The notes under the pieces are model-generated. The model was not told the DNA's origin. It worked only from the letters and a program-made list of their open reading frames with translations, and did no database searches. Position numbers and translations under genes: made by a program. A DNA stretch of 35,405 nt from Spirochaetota bacterium (GTDB lineage Bacteria > Spirochaetota > Brevinematia > DTOW01). Where the stretch lies: assembly GCA_025061835.1 (NCBI GenBank), contig JANXAC010000016.1, forward strand, positions 1-35,405. Reading direction: 5' to 3'. Each line of letters begins with the position of its first letter. Positions within the stretch are counted from its first letter, which is position 1. This document shows positions 23,840 through 33,420 of the stretch, in pieces.

Positions 23840-24847
23840 CTATTCCTCAAACTTGTAATACGAATTAGGAAAGTCTTCCTTACCAAGTCTGTTTATGAGT
23901 TTAGTTCCTCTCTTTTCTCTATCATAGACTGGTATTCCTGGTGGAAGTTGGATTGTAGGTATGAAGTTTGCCTTTACGAACTCGCCTTTTGTTGTGATAT
24001 GAACTTCAATAATACCACCTATCCCGCCGTATCCCTTTATGTTAAAGTTTCCATGAGTAAGGAAGTTGCCTAGCGAGTATGCTATTAACCTACCTTTATA
24101 TATCTCTACTGCTCTTAACACATGTGGCCCGTGTCCTATCACAAGGTCTGCACCTGCGTCAATAACCCCTCTAGAGAATTTAACAACGTTCCCTCTGTTG
24201 CTACCTAAAAAGAATTCAACATTGTCTTCCGTCTTTGTCGCTGAGTTTCCTTCGGCACCACCGTGAAACGAGACTATGACTATATCATATTTCTTCTTTA
24301 GATCACTCACAATCTCTTTCGCTTTTGGAACATCAAGTATTGAGAATCTACCTCCACTGAAACCAAAGGCAACCACACAGACCTTTTTACCTTTAACTTC
24401 AATAACTGCGTAGTCCTCCATATTAGCGATCGGAATTCTCAAACTTTTTGCTAACTGAATTGTGTATTCATAACCTCTTCTTCCGTAGTCCATAACATGG
24501 TTGTTGTTGAAAACAATTAGATTAAAACCAAGTTTTTTTAGAGCGTTTGTCAGGTAGGATGGCATTCCAAACTCGTAGCAGTTTGCTTTCCTACCACCGC
24601 ACTTTGACGGTTTAAACCCATCGCTTATAAACGCACCCTCTAGATTACACATAACTATATCAGCATCTTTCAGATAAGGTCCAATTGATTCTACGAATTC
24701 TTCCCCTTTCCTTTCTGGCAAGATAGTCTTTGGTGTAACCGAGCCAAACATCGTATCTCCAACTGCTTTTATCACAATATTATCGTTCCCGTAAATTGAT
24801 TTGGTGAATAATACATATACAAACAAGAATATTATCACAAACTTCAT
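23840..24847 (-). CDS. CapA/PgsA-like metallophosphatase-fold protein, secreted
   Basis: CapA proteins are calcineurin-like phosphoesterase relatives first linked to poly-gamma-glutamate capsule synthesis, with wider roles unknown. The 335 residues have a signal peptide (MKFVIIFLFVYVLFTKSIYG). They carry the family motifs AVGDTMFG (~28-35), CNLEGAF (~67-73), FNNNHVMDYG (~113-122), VSFHGGAEGN (~192-201), GHGPHVLRAVE (~238-248) and YSLGNFLTHGN (~257-267). No other PgsBCE gene is adjacent, so a poly-glutamate role is not supported. The mature part would act in the periplasm. It lacks a clear ribosome binding site. Confidence 0.85.
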   Translation of the reverse strand: MKFVIIFLFVYVLFTKSIYGNDNIVIKAVGDTMFGSVTPKTILPERKGEEFVESIGPYLKDADIVMCNLEGAFISDGFKPSKCGGRKANCYEFGMPSYLTNALKKLGFNLIVFNNNHVMDYGRRGYEYTIQLAKSLRIPIANMEDYAVIEVKGKKVCVVAFGFSGGRFSILDVPKAKEIVSDLKKKYDIVIVSFHGGAEGNSATKTEDNVEFFLGSNRGNVVKFSRGVIDAGADLVIGHGPHVLRAVEIYKGRLIAYSLGNFLTHGNFNIKGYGGIGGIIEVHITTKGEFVKANFIPTIQLPPGIPVYDREKRGTKLINRLGKEDFPNSYYKFEE

Positions 24848-25006
24848 AGGGTATGAAACTTTAAATTTGTTGCTTTGTAGATATCAAGATGATGTAGGTT
24901 CAGTAAGGCTTGAGACTTTATAATATTTTAGTTGGTTATCTTTGTTCTACTAATGCTTTTCTTAGGAGTTAAACATTTACTAAACATCAACTAATTGCAA
25001 GAAAGT

Positions 25007-25035
25007 TTGTAGATTTTTGAAAATTGATTTATACC
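25007..25035 (+). promoter_or_regulatory. Candidate promoter of the giant coiled-coil gene
   Basis: TTGTAG (25007-25012) and TATACC (25030-25035) are 17 bases apart. The predicted start falls within the GGGAGGGGAG ribosome binding region (25038-25047), leaving a very short leader, so a further upstream promoter such as TATAAT at 24919-24924 is also possible. Confidence 0.35.
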
Positions 25036-25048
25036 TTGGGAGGGGAGA

Positions 25049-28000
25049 ATGCTTGAAGTTCTTGTGTATATCTTAGTTTCAGGAGTAACTGCACTATTAG
25101 TTTCCTTAGTAGTAAGAAGTAGAGATAAATCATTAAACAACTTTGAGAAACTGAAAAAATTCACTGAGAAGCAGATTAGTGATTTTGAATCTATGTTGAG
25201 TGAAAAGACTAAAAGTCTTGAAGATTTACTTATAAAACTTGATGCAAACCTTACCATCGGTAAAAACTTGATCTTCACTATAAACGAGAAGATTTCAGAG
25301 ATAAGAGGAAGTGATAGTGATCTTTCGGAAGCACTTAAAAGGATAAATGAGTCAAAGAAGGAGATAAGCAGTATATTATCATCAGTTGAGAGCATAAAGA
25401 AGGAGTTTGAGAGGTTTAAGAATGAATCAAAAGAGCCGATGAAAATAGTTCAAGAATTCAAAAACATTCTTGCGAAGGTTGATGAGACGAAATCTCAGAT
25501 TGATAAGGAGATGAAAAACCTTGAAGGTCAGGTTACATCTTCAGAAAAGAATGTTGATAAATTTATAAACCGAATAAACTCTCTAGAATCATCTCTGAAC
25601 ACTTTCTATGATTCCATTGAGGGTAAAGTTAAAAATATAGAGTTAAGTCTTAATGAGAGATTAAGAGAAGTAGAATCATTCACCAACACTATTGAGATTA
25701 AAATAGATAGGGAGATAGAGAAAATCTTATCGGAGATTGAGAGTAACTTTCGGAAAGTAAGAGATGAGGTGAATAATACTATGGTTCAAATTGCTAATAA
25801 TTATCAAAACCAGATAGCTAGAGACTTGGACCAAAAGTCGCAGGAGATAAAAAGATTTGCTGAAGAAAGATTGAACAAAAACTTTTCAGATGTTGACGCA
25901 GTAATAAAAAAAGTTAAACAGATTGAGGAAGTAGCACAAAGGCTTATAAACGATACAAATACACTCAAGGAAGATATATCTACAAAGTTCAAAGAAACTT
26001 CCCAAAGCATCTCAAACTTCACAGAATGGCTTGATGAGAATATAAAGATGAAGAACATTGAAATATCAAATCTACAGAATATGTTTTCAATACTTGATAA
26101 CTCTGTAAAGGAATTCAACAACAAACTTAAGATACTTGATACTAATTTCTCAAAGGTAAAGCAGGAGATAGAGACTACCAAGGAATATTACACTGAGATG
26201 ATAATTTCGGAGTTCAACAAGATAAAAGTTATGCTTACATCTGGTCTTGATGAGAAGGTTGTAGAACTCATAAAAGAGGTCAATCAGAGAGTTGATGCTA
26301 CAATAAATGAGAAGATAAGGTCTCTTGAAAGTCTGTTCGCTGTAAAACAGGATGAGCTATTCAACAGATTTAAGGATAACTTTGTAGCAATAAGAGATAG
26401 TATGAATAGGGAAATAAACGATTATATAAAAAGTTTTGACCTGCAGATAGATTCTATCAAGAATGATTTTATAAATGATATACAGAAACTTGATAGACAA
26501 TTCTCTGAAAAGTTTGAAACTATATCTTCGCTTGAGAGTAAAATAAGCCTTATAAAGGATGAGGTTTCAAATGTGGATGGTTATATCAAGAAATTCAGTG
26601 ATTCAATATCATCATTATTAAAAGAGAATGAGATGAAGGACAAAGAGATAAGAGAGTTGTATGTTAATCTTACAAATGATTTAGTGAATAGGATTCATGA
26701 ACTTTCGCAAGATGTGGATATGAGAATAAAGGTCGTTATAGATAAGATAGACAAAGAGATACACCAGGCAAGAGATAAATTCAATCAGAACTTAAATGAT
26801 ATATATGAGAAGTTTATTGAAGATATGAAATCACAAGTAGCAACACATGCAGATGAGTTGAGAGTCTCCTTTAACAACACATCTGATATTATGCTCTCAA
26901 GAGTTAGAAGTGAGTTTGAGAATATAGACAAAAAGATAGTAGAAACAAATAACACATTAAAACATCTTTCGGACAGTATCTCAGAAAAACAACAGAGTAT
27001 AGATGTTCTTGGTAATGATATTCTTAAATTGTCAGAATCAATGAATAAACTATTCAATGAGTTTGAGAAGAAGATGAGAGATGAGAAGGAAGTTGTTAGA
27101 AAAACTGTTGAAGACTTCAATCAAAAAGTTTTGAATATATTCGCTGCTGTTGAGAACAAGTTTGATAACACTAAAAAGAGTATTGATGAACTCTACAAGC
27201 AAGAAGACCAGAAATTCCAAGAGACTATGAATTACTATGATAAGAAATTTCTTGAGATGATAACCAAATTGGAGAATGATATGATAAAGGGTTTTGAGAA
27301 GATAAAGGAAGAGTATTCAAAACAGCTTTCAGACTTTACAAACTCCAAGAACAATCAAGTTTCGTTAGAACTTGATGAGATGATGAAAAAGTTTACAAAG
27401 AATTATGAGTCTAACATTTCACTGCTTAAGAATAGGTTTGATAGTTTCATAAACGAACTACAATCTGAGTATTCGTCAGTCAAAGAGACAGTAAAAACTT
27501 ATATATCCAATCTTGGAGAGGCTAAAAAGCAAGTTATTCAAGATTATAATGATCTTGAGAATGACCTTAAGTCAAAGTTTAAAGAGATGGAAAATAAATT
27601 TTTTGAGTTCTACTCATCTAGAGTGTCGGCACTAAAAGAAAAGTTTGAAGAGATAGGTAAAAAACTTGAGGATGACTACAAATCTTTTAAGGAGACGATC
27701 AAGAATAATTACTCATCGGAAATATCCCAGTTTGTTGAGGCATCAAAGAAATCTTTTGATGCATCTCTCAATCAAGCGTTGAATGCTATTAAGAGTCAAA
27801 CTGATAAGATTAATGAGGTTATTATCTCACTGGAAAATAAATACGATGCTGTTAACAACAAGATCTATAGTCTTGAAGGAAGACTTGATGACATAGCGGG
27901 TAAGGCTGATGAGAAAATTAGAAACATGCTTCTAGACCTGAATAACACTATTTCTGCCATATCCCAAAGGTATAGTGATAATCTATCAAGTAAGATAGCG

Positions 28001-29476
28001 GAATTTGATAGTGTTATACAAGAATCACATAGAAAAATGTCTGATACTCTGAATACTCTTAAACGGGACTTTAACAACCAGATGGAAGAATACCTTAAGG
28101 AAGTAGCCAGTAAGGTTGATATAGTTGAGAGTAAAGTCAATGAATATCTTGACGGAATAACAAAAAATCTACAAGATAGGATAGGTTCGCTTGAAAAGGA
28201 GTACGAAAGTGATATATCACATTGGATGGAAAGTTTAAAGGTTATGTTTGACAAAGAGAAGCAGACTATAAACAATGACATCACAAACTACAAATCGCAT
28301 CTTGAGAATCAGCTATCTCAAATAGTGTCGTCAGTAAAAGAGCAAATGAAAAGCTTTGAGAATGAGATGATAAACAAAGTGGAGAAGATAAAAGAGCAAG
28401 TAGGCAATATTTACATAAATGAAAGAGATTTGATTAACTCACTGATAGAAAACGCTAAAAGTAGTTTGAATACTATGGCAAAAGATGCGGAGAAGAAAGC
28501 ACAAGATTTTAAAGATTTCATTGAAGCCCAATTCAAGAGGTATCACAATGTATTGTCTAACATTGAGAGAAGAATAAATGATGCTGAAAACAACTTAAGC
28601 CAATTGAATAAGATGGATGAAAGGATAGGTAATGTGAGTTTGAGGTTAAATGAACTCAAGATTATGATGAACAATATAGAGGAGAACAGAAAACTGGTCT
28701 CATCAATTCAGAAGGATGTTGAAGATATAAGGAAAGAGAAGATAAACCTTGAGAAATTCTTATCATCTTATCAAAAAAATTCAAAGATAGTTAGCGATAT
28801 TGAGGATAAGATAAACTCTCTCAACAGTTTGGTAAATAGGCTTTTCAATAATGTTGAGTTCATAAGAGACAAAGAGAAGCTCATAATAGATGTGTATGAT
28901 AGGATAAACACTTTTGAGAAGGATATAACAGATATAGCAAGAACATTAGCAAACCTAGAAGCAAAGAAAGGGCTTGTTGAAGAAATGATAACCCAGATAA
29001 ACTATCTCAAGAATACCATGTCAGACTTTGATAGGAGATTGAACCAATTAGGTAAGACACTTCAGGAGGCTATGAAAAAGAAGGAAGAGGTTGAGGTGTT
29101 TTTGTCTTCCATTAACTCAAGAATGGAGGATATACTTACATCAAATCACAAGATAGAAGGTGCTATTGACAAATTGCAAAGCCTTGACGGTATCCTGGTT
29201 CATATAAACTCCGAGGTTGACAAAGCAAGAAAGGTGAAAGAAGATCTTGTTAAGATGGAGGAAAAGATAAACTTAGCTATTGAAACTGCCAAGAAGTATG
29301 TAAGTGGTATTGAAGCAAGAACTGGAACAAAAGTCAAAGAACCAGAAATATCAAAGGATCAGGTAACAACTGTCATAAAACTCTACCGAGATGGTTGGAA
29401 TATTGATAATATTTCAAGGGCTGTTGGTATCTCTAGAGACTTCGTTAATCTAATAATTGAGAAATATGGACAATAA
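25049..29476 (+). CDS. Giant membrane-anchored coiled-coil protein with C-terminal helix-turn-helix (SpiroCoCo-like)
   Basis: The 1475-residue protein has one N-terminal membrane helix (~4-22), then almost entirely charged heptad-rich helix from ~27 to ~1410 with many K, E, D, N, S and I/L residues, and a short C-terminal tail. The last ~38 residues (VIKLYRDGWNIDNISRAVGISR, then DFVNLIIEKYGQ) form a helix-turn-helix-like unit. This resembles long coiled-coil proteins known in spirochaetes (SpiroCoCo family, named from memory). The layout of anchor, coil and C-terminal HTH also recalls small proteins in Firmicutes flagellar operons. A filament, tether or cell-shape role is inference. GGGAGGGGAG precedes the ATG. 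recX overlaps its 3' end. Confidence 0.8.
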   Translation: MLEVLVYILVSGVTALLVSLVVRSRDKSLNNFEKLKKFTEKQISDFESMLSEKTKSLEDLLIKLDANLTIGKNLIFTINEKISEIRGSDSDLSEALKRINESKKEISSILSSVESIKKEFERFKNESKEPMKIVQEFKNILAKVDETKSQIDKEMKNLEGQVTSSEKNVDKFINRINSLESSLNTFYDSIEGKVKNIELSLNERLREVESFTNTIEIKIDREIEKILSEIESNFRKVRDEVNNTMVQIANNYQNQIARDLDQKSQEIKRFAEERLNKNFSDVDAVIKKVKQIEEVAQRLINDTNTLKEDISTKFKETSQSISNFTEWLDENIKMKNIEISNLQNMFSILDNSVKEFNNKLKILDTNFSKVKQEIETTKEYYTEMIISEFNKIKVMLTSGLDEKVVELIKEVNQRVDATINEKIRSLESLFAVKQDELFNRFKDNFVAIRDSMNREINDYIKSFDLQIDSIKNDFINDIQKLDRQFSEKFETISSLESKISLIKDEVSNVDGYIKKFSDSISSLLKENEMKDKEIRELYVNLTNDLVNRIHELSQDVDMRIKVVIDKIDKEIHQARDKFNQNLNDIYEKFIEDMKSQVATHADELRVSFNNTSDIMLSRVRSEFENIDKKIVETNNTLKHLSDSISEKQQSIDVLGNDILKLSESMNKLFNEFEKKMRDEKEVVRKTVEDFNQKVLNIFAAVENKFDNTKKSIDELYKQEDQKFQETMNYYDKKFLEMITKLENDMIKGFEKIKEEYSKQLSDFTNSKNNQVSLELDEMMKKFTKNYESNISLLKNRFDSFINELQSEYSSVKETVKTYISNLGEAKKQVIQDYNDLENDLKSKFKEMENKFFEFYSSRVSALKEKFEEIGKKLEDDYKSFKETIKNNYSSEISQFVEASKKSFDASLNQALNAIKSQTDKINEVIISLENKYDAVNNKIYSLEGRLDDIAGKADEKIRNMLLDLNNTISAISQRYSDNLSSKIAEFDSVIQESHRKMSDTLNTLKRDFNNQMEEYLKEVASKVDIVESKVNEYLDGITKNLQDRIGSLEKEYESDISHWMESLKVMFDKEKQTINNDITNYKSHLENQLSQIVSSVKEQMKSFENEMINKVEKIKEQVGNIYINERDLINSLIENAKSSLNTMAKDAEKKAQDFKDFIEAQFKRYHNVLSNIERRINDAENNLSQLNKMDERIGNVSLRLNELKIMMNNIEENRKLVSSIQKDVEDIRKEKINLEKFLSSYQKNSKIVSDIEDKINSLNSLVNRLFNNVEFIRDKEKLIIDVYDRINTFEKDITDIARTLANLEAKKGLVEEMITQINYLKNTMSDFDRRLNQLGKTLQEAMKKKEEVEVFLSSINSRMEDILTSNHKIEGAIDKLQSLDGILVHINSEVDKARKVKEDLVKMEEKINLAIETAKKYVSGIEARTGTKVKEPEISKDQVTTVIKLYRDGWNIDNISRAVGISRDFVNLIIEKYGQ

Positions 29477-29915
29477 GGTAATAAGTAGAGTTTTGAGATA
29501 TATATCAATTAAACTCCGAACCACTAAAGAGGTGGAAAATTACCTACGAACAAAACTCAAACTACCGGAAGAAGAGATTAGTAAAGTATTAGACTACCTG
29601 AAGGATGCAGGTTTTTTGGATGATGAGTTTGTAAAAGATGCTATTATAAAGTCAAGGACATCAAAGGGGTTCGGCGCAAAATACATAAAACAGAAACTAC
29701 TATCAAGAGGTATTGGTGTTAAAGAAGATATAAACACTGACATAGAGAAAGTCGTTAGTATAGTATTAAAAAGATATGACCCCGCACATAGTAAAGAAGA
29801 TAAACTCAAGCTTAAAGCAAAAATATATAGATTTCTATCTTACAGAGGATTAAAATACGATGAGATAAATGAAGTTATGAGAAGAGTTTTCAACAAAGAA
29901 TTCAATCACAGTTAG
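29466..29915 (+). CDS. recX: RecX regulatory protein
   Basis: RecX binds and controls the RecA filament. The 149 residues show RecX helical units: VISRVLRYISIKLRTTKEVE (~5-24), LKLPEEEISKVLDYLKDAGFLDDEFV (~31-56) and GFGAKYIKQKLLSRGI (~66-81), typical of the family. The length is normal. The frame extends to a TTG at 29457, but the ATG at 29466 is preferred. It overlaps the coiled-coil gene by 11 bases, so it is probably co-translated. recA is not in the window. Confidence 0.88.
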   Translation: MDNKVISRVLRYISIKLRTTKEVENYLRTKLKLPEEEISKVLDYLKDAGFLDDEFVKDAIIKSRTSKGFGAKYIKQKLLSRGIGVKEDINTDIEKVVSIVLKRYDPAHSKEDKLKLKAKIYRFLSYRGLKYDEINEVMRRVFNKEFNHS

Positions 29916-29950
29916 CCAAGTATGTAAAGTCAAAGGTAGTAAAGAATTAA

Positions 29951-30763
29951 TTATTCATCTAGAAGTAATCTATACTTCTTAACTTTGAGTGCTTCTTCCT
30001 TTAGTTCAAGTAATTCCAGTATATCGTTCAATTTTTCAATTTGTTGGTCTCTTTTTGACGATATTCGCTCAAGTGATGAGATTATATACCTTACCAACTC
30101 TAACTCTTCCTCTGTGTTTCTAGTTATTTTCTCTTCTTTTGCAGGTTCTGGTTGTGAACTTCTTGTTGGAGTCTCATCTTTTATTCCTATTGATCTAGCC
30201 GACTCTAGTGTCTGTAAGAGCACATTGTAAAGATTTGGATACTTGTTTCTGTATCTTTCTATCAGTTCTGATGCTTTTTGAAAGTTGCCTGTTGATAGGA
30301 GAGAATTAAAAGTTATTGTTATCACAACACTTTCAACACCATTTATGTTTCCAACGTTATTGAGGTATTCTATACCATAATTGTAGGAGAGAGTAAACTT
30401 GTTTAACATATACGAAGAAAAAACGACATTGTATAGAGACTTTTGATATATGAAATCGTTCTTCTTTTTTATGACACTCTCTCCATATTTCAGTGATTTT
30501 TCATAATCGTTAAGCAAGAAGTATGATTCACACAGGTAGTAATCTATCGTTCTTTCATTGTCTTTTGTTCTCTGGATATTAGTTAGCACCGCTATGGCAT
30601 TTGAGTAGTCCTTGACTTGTAATAACTGTATCGCTCTTGATAGATTAGGTCTAGAAACATCATCACTACCAAACGATGTCTGTGATGTAATAAAAACAAT
30701 AACAAACAGGAGTAACATAACCATCAATAATATTCGGAAGCAGATTAGAACAAAGTTAATCAC
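29951..30763 (-). CDS. Secreted TPR protein with C-terminal coiled coil
   Basis: The 270-residue protein begins at a GTG (30763) and has a hydrophobic N-terminal export or anchor segment (to about residue 30, LLMVMLLLFVIVFITSQTSFGSDD). TPR-like helices follow (LSRAIQLLQVKDYSNAIAVL, YLCESYFLLNDYEKSLKYGE, FNSLLSTGNFQKASELIERY), then a low-complexity link with PAK and EEE, and a coiled coil (~215-270, RYIISSLERISSKRDQQIEKL). The start overlaps the CheX stop by eight bases, so translation is coupled; an ATG at codon 14 is a less likely alternative. No function is assigned. It is the last gene of the NUDIX-CheX-TPR operon. Confidence 0.75.
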   Translation of the reverse strand: MINFVLICFRILLMVMLLLFVIVFITSQTSFGSDDVSRPNLSRAIQLLQVKDYSNAIAVLTNIQRTKDNERTIDYYLCESYFLLNDYEKSLKYGESVIKKKNDFIYQKSLYNVVFSSYMLNKFTLSYNYGIEYLNNVGNINGVESVVITITFNSLLSTGNFQKASELIERYRNKYPNLYNVLLQTLESARSIGIKDETPTRSSQPEPAKEEKITRNTEEELELVRYIISSLERISSKRDQQIEKLNDILELLELKEEALKVKKYRLLLDE

Positions 30764-31223
30764 TTACTATCATATCAAACACAACGCTTAATATTATCTC
30801 ACCGAACTCGCTTAAGAATACTATTTCAACACAGGGTGAAGAGTAGGACATAACTCTACCTTTGTATTTGTAAAAGATAGGATGTGAGATTGAGTAGTCA
30901 AGTTTCCTTCTGTATGTTATCTCAAGCAATTTTGAGTTAACCAGATTACCGAACTCTCCTATACCTGAGAGCACAAGATTTTTGTCTTTCGGTATCTCAT
31001 CAACATCATATATTCTTCTTATTATCTCAAATGCTAGTTTTTCATCCATTTCGTATATTACACTACCTCTAAAATCTCCTTTTATCTTGAAGAAGAAAGA
31101 AATACTCTTCTCTATCTTCTTACCAGTTCTTAAGTTAACTTTGTCTTTATGTATCTCAATACCTATGCTACTACAAGTTAATCTTATAGCCTCTGTAAAA
31201 GGATTCACTATCTCAAACCTCAT
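30756..31223 (-). CDS. cheX: CheX-like chemotaxis phosphatase
   Basis: CheX removes phosphate from CheY-P; spirochaetes use it instead of CheZ. The 155 residues match the CheC/CheX fold in length and order, with FFFKIKGDFRGSVIYEMDE (~43-61) and the catalytic helix GIGEFGNLVNSKLLE, where E90 and N93 form the ExxN active pair. A helix and strand end (SYSSPCVEIVFLSEFGEIILSVVF) completes the fold. It overlaps the upstream NUDIX stop by 11 bases and is followed by a TPR gene overlapping by eight. No other chemotaxis gene is nearby, so its role may be in flagellar or other response-regulator control. Confidence 0.75.
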   Translation of the reverse strand: MRFEIVNPFTEAIRLTCSSIGIEIHKDKVNLRTGKKIEKSISFFFKIKGDFRGSVIYEMDEKLAFEIIRRIYDVDEIPKDKNLVLSGIGEFGNLVNSKLLEITYRRKLDYSISHPIFYKYKGRVMSYSSPCVEIVFLSEFGEIILSVVFDMIVSD

Positions 31224-31752
31224 ATTTCACCATCCTATTGCCTAATATGGAGAAACATATTATCGTTTTAGCATCCTTTATCTGATTATCTTTTATCATT
31301 CTTATGATTTCATCATAATCTAAAATAACAACTTCAGTAAATTCATCTTCATCAAGATTTTTTTGATGTAGAGTAAGATTTGTTGCGAGAACGATATGTA
31401 TCTTTTCTGTGCTGTATCCAACGGCGGGGTAATACTCATATATCTTCTCTAACCTTTCTGCCCTGTATCCAGTTTCTTCCTCAAGCTCTCTTCTTGCCCC
31501 TTCAATCACATCCTCACCTTTCTCAATCTTCCCAGCAGGCACTTCCAGTAATTCTTCTTTTACAGGATACCTAAACTGTTTTATCAAAACAAATTTGTTC
31601 TTTTCAATCATTGGTATTACCGCAACTGCATTAGGATAATCAACAACGTCTTTTATCATTATCTTGTTATCATACTTTATCTTATCAGAGAATAGCGAAA
31701 AAGCACGACCTTTGTATATCAATTTATTCTCAACTATCTCAAACTTATTCAT
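31213..31752 (-). CDS. NUDIX hydrolase, ADP-ribose pyrophosphatase-like
   Basis: The 179 residues are of usual ADP-ribose pyrophosphatase length. The Nudix box is perfect: G74, E80, R88-E89 and the E92-E93-x-G-Y run fit G-x5-E-x7-R-E-U-x-E-E-x-G-U. Flanking sequence FVLIKQFRYPVKEELLEVPAGK is typical of ADP-ribose and other nucleoside-diphosphate sugar hydrolases. The reaction splits ADP-ribose to AMP and ribose phosphate. There is no clear ribosome binding site, and TAATAT lies eight bases before the ATG, so this operon may be leaderless too. It overlaps the CheX gene by 11 bases. Confidence 0.9.
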   Translation of the reverse strand: MNKFEIVENKLIYKGRAFSLFSDKIKYDNKIMIKDVVDYPNAVAVIPMIEKNKFVLIKQFRYPVKEELLEVPAGKIEKGEDVIEGARRELEEETGYRAERLEKIYEYYPAVGYSTEKIHIVLATNLTLHQKNLDEDEFTEVVILDYDEIIRMIKDNQIKDAKTIICFSILGNRMVKYEV

Positions 31753-31869
31753 AACGAGATATATTATTTATGTAAGAGATTGTAATTTGAAGTTTTTAAG
31801 AAAAAATGATTACTAGAATCTAGTCAATCCAGTTTTTTATAATCATACAAGGATACTTGGAGAATGTTT

Positions 31870-33411
31870 ATGGACTGGTTTAGGTTTGTTGTAATCCTTA
31901 TTGTTTTATTCCTAGGGTTTGTGATCTTAAAGCCTACCTATGACTGGTATTTCGTAGTTCCTGAAGCGGACAAGAACCTTCTATCTCTTCCTTCGGAAGA
32001 AGTTAGCAAACTATCTCCAGAACTGAAGAAGAAATACAGTGAGGTCAAGAAACTACGAAGTAGCACCGTTTTAAACATAGGATTGGATTTAAGAGGAGGT
32101 GTATATATTACGCTTGAGCCAGACCCAGAAGATATGACAAACTTTCTACTTGACAAATATGAAGGGGATATGGAGAAAGTTATAAGTGAATATAATAACG
32201 AACTTGAATCGCAAGTGAATATATCACTTGAGATACTTAGAAACAGACTTGACCAGTTTGGCGTAGCAGAACCTGTTATAAGGCGAGAGAGTGGATACAG
32301 AATTTCTGTGGAACTACCTGGTATATCAAGTATAGCCCAAGCAAGAGAAGCAGTTAGTAAAGCAGGTAAATTGGAATTCAAGTTTGTAAATGATGAATTT
32401 ATGTCAGGTATTGATAGGAAATATCTAAACAGTGAGGGACTAATATCAGACCTTACCACATTCCTAAAAGATAATTCTATACCTGAGGATAGTGAGGCTT
32501 ATGGTTATTATGAGACTGACGAGTTTGGAGTGCCTGTTTTGAAAGGGTTTATAGTTCTCAAGAAAGAAGTTGTTTTGGACGGAAGTTACATAAATGATGC
32601 AAGGGTAGGACAGGATCAATTTGGAAGACCAGTTGTGGATTTTTCACTTACGCTTGAGGGTGCTGACATATTTGCGGAAATAACAAGGAACAATATTGGT
32701 AAGAGACTTGCTATAGTGCTTGATGGTAGAGTAAGAAGTGCTCCTGTAATACAGACAGAAATACTAGGTGGTAGAGGACAGATTACAGGAGTATTTACTC
32801 AAGAAGAGGTGAATAGCCTAGTATCAGTACTAAAGTCTGGTGCTTTGAGTGTAAAACTTAAGGAAATTGAGATAAGGTCAATAGGACCTTCACTGGGTGC
32901 GGATAGTATAAACCTTGGCACGAGAGCAGCGTTGATTGGTATATTGCTTGTCTTTGCGTTTGCCATATTCTACTACAAAATCTTTGGTTTTATTACCGCT
33001 CTATCGCTGGTTATGAACCTATTTTTAACGTTGGCAGGACTTGCGCTATTTAGAGCAACTCTTACATTACCTGGTATCGCAGGACTTGCCCTTACAATAG
33101 GTATGGCTATTGATGCTAATGTTCTACAATTTGAAAGAATAAAAGAAGAATTACGAAACGGAAGAGACCTCATAACCGCTATGAAGATAGGATTTGATAG
33201 AGCGTTTGTTACTATCATAGATACACATGTGACAGTAATAATATCTTCTCTGATACTTGCACTTTATGGATACGGTCCTATAAAAGGTTTCGGGACTACG
33301 CTACTCGTCGGTATAACTGTTTCACTGTTTACCTCTGTTTTTGTTGTAAGGTTCTTGGCAGATTTTGTTGTTCAGAGATTGAGATTGAGATTTTTGCCCG
33401 CTTTAGTATAG
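31870..33411 (+). CDS. secD: Protein translocase subunit SecD
   Basis: SecD with SecF uses the proton gradient to aid export through SecYEG. The 513-residue protein has an N-terminal membrane helix (FVVILIVLFLGFVIL), a periplasmic P1 domain (LDLRGGVYITL near residue 73, RNRLDQFGVAEPVIRRESGY, then VELPGI), a second part (VVDFSLTLEGADIFAEIT), and C-terminal membrane helices with GLALTIGMAIDANVLQFER. The ATG at 31864 is one base after GGAG, so the ATG at 31870, seven bases after, is preferred. No yajC precedes it. secF follows after nine bases. Confidence 0.95.
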   Translation: MDWFRFVVILIVLFLGFVILKPTYDWYFVVPEADKNLLSLPSEEVSKLSPELKKKYSEVKKLRSSTVLNIGLDLRGGVYITLEPDPEDMTNFLLDKYEGDMEKVISEYNNELESQVNISLEILRNRLDQFGVAEPVIRRESGYRISVELPGISSIAQAREAVSKAGKLEFKFVNDEFMSGIDRKYLNSEGLISDLTTFLKDNSIPEDSEAYGYYETDEFGVPVLKGFIVLKKEVVLDGSYINDARVGQDQFGRPVVDFSLTLEGADIFAEITRNNIGKRLAIVLDGRVRSAPVIQTEILGGRGQITGVFTQEEVNSLVSVLKSGALSVKLKEIEIRSIGPSLGADSINLGTRAALIGILLVFAFAIFYYKIFGFITALSLVMNLFLTLAGLALFRATLTLPGIAGLALTIGMAIDANVLQFERIKEELRNGRDLITAMKIGFDRAFVTIIDTHVTVIISSLILALYGYGPIKGFGTTLLVGITVSLFTSVFVVRFLADFVVQRLRLRFLPALV

Positions 33412-33420
33412 GAGGAGTAT

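Noticed and set aside
25804-28284. Several minus-strand open frames inside the giant coiled-coil gene
   Set aside because: They are Ser/Phe/Leu-rich mirror images of the Lys/Glu-rich coiled coil, without start signals.
29457-29465. TTG start for recX
   Set aside because: The ATG at 29466 three codons later is a better start and keeps the RecX N-terminus.
31864-31869. SecD start at the first ATG
   Set aside because: It is only one base after GGAG; the second ATG has correct spacing.
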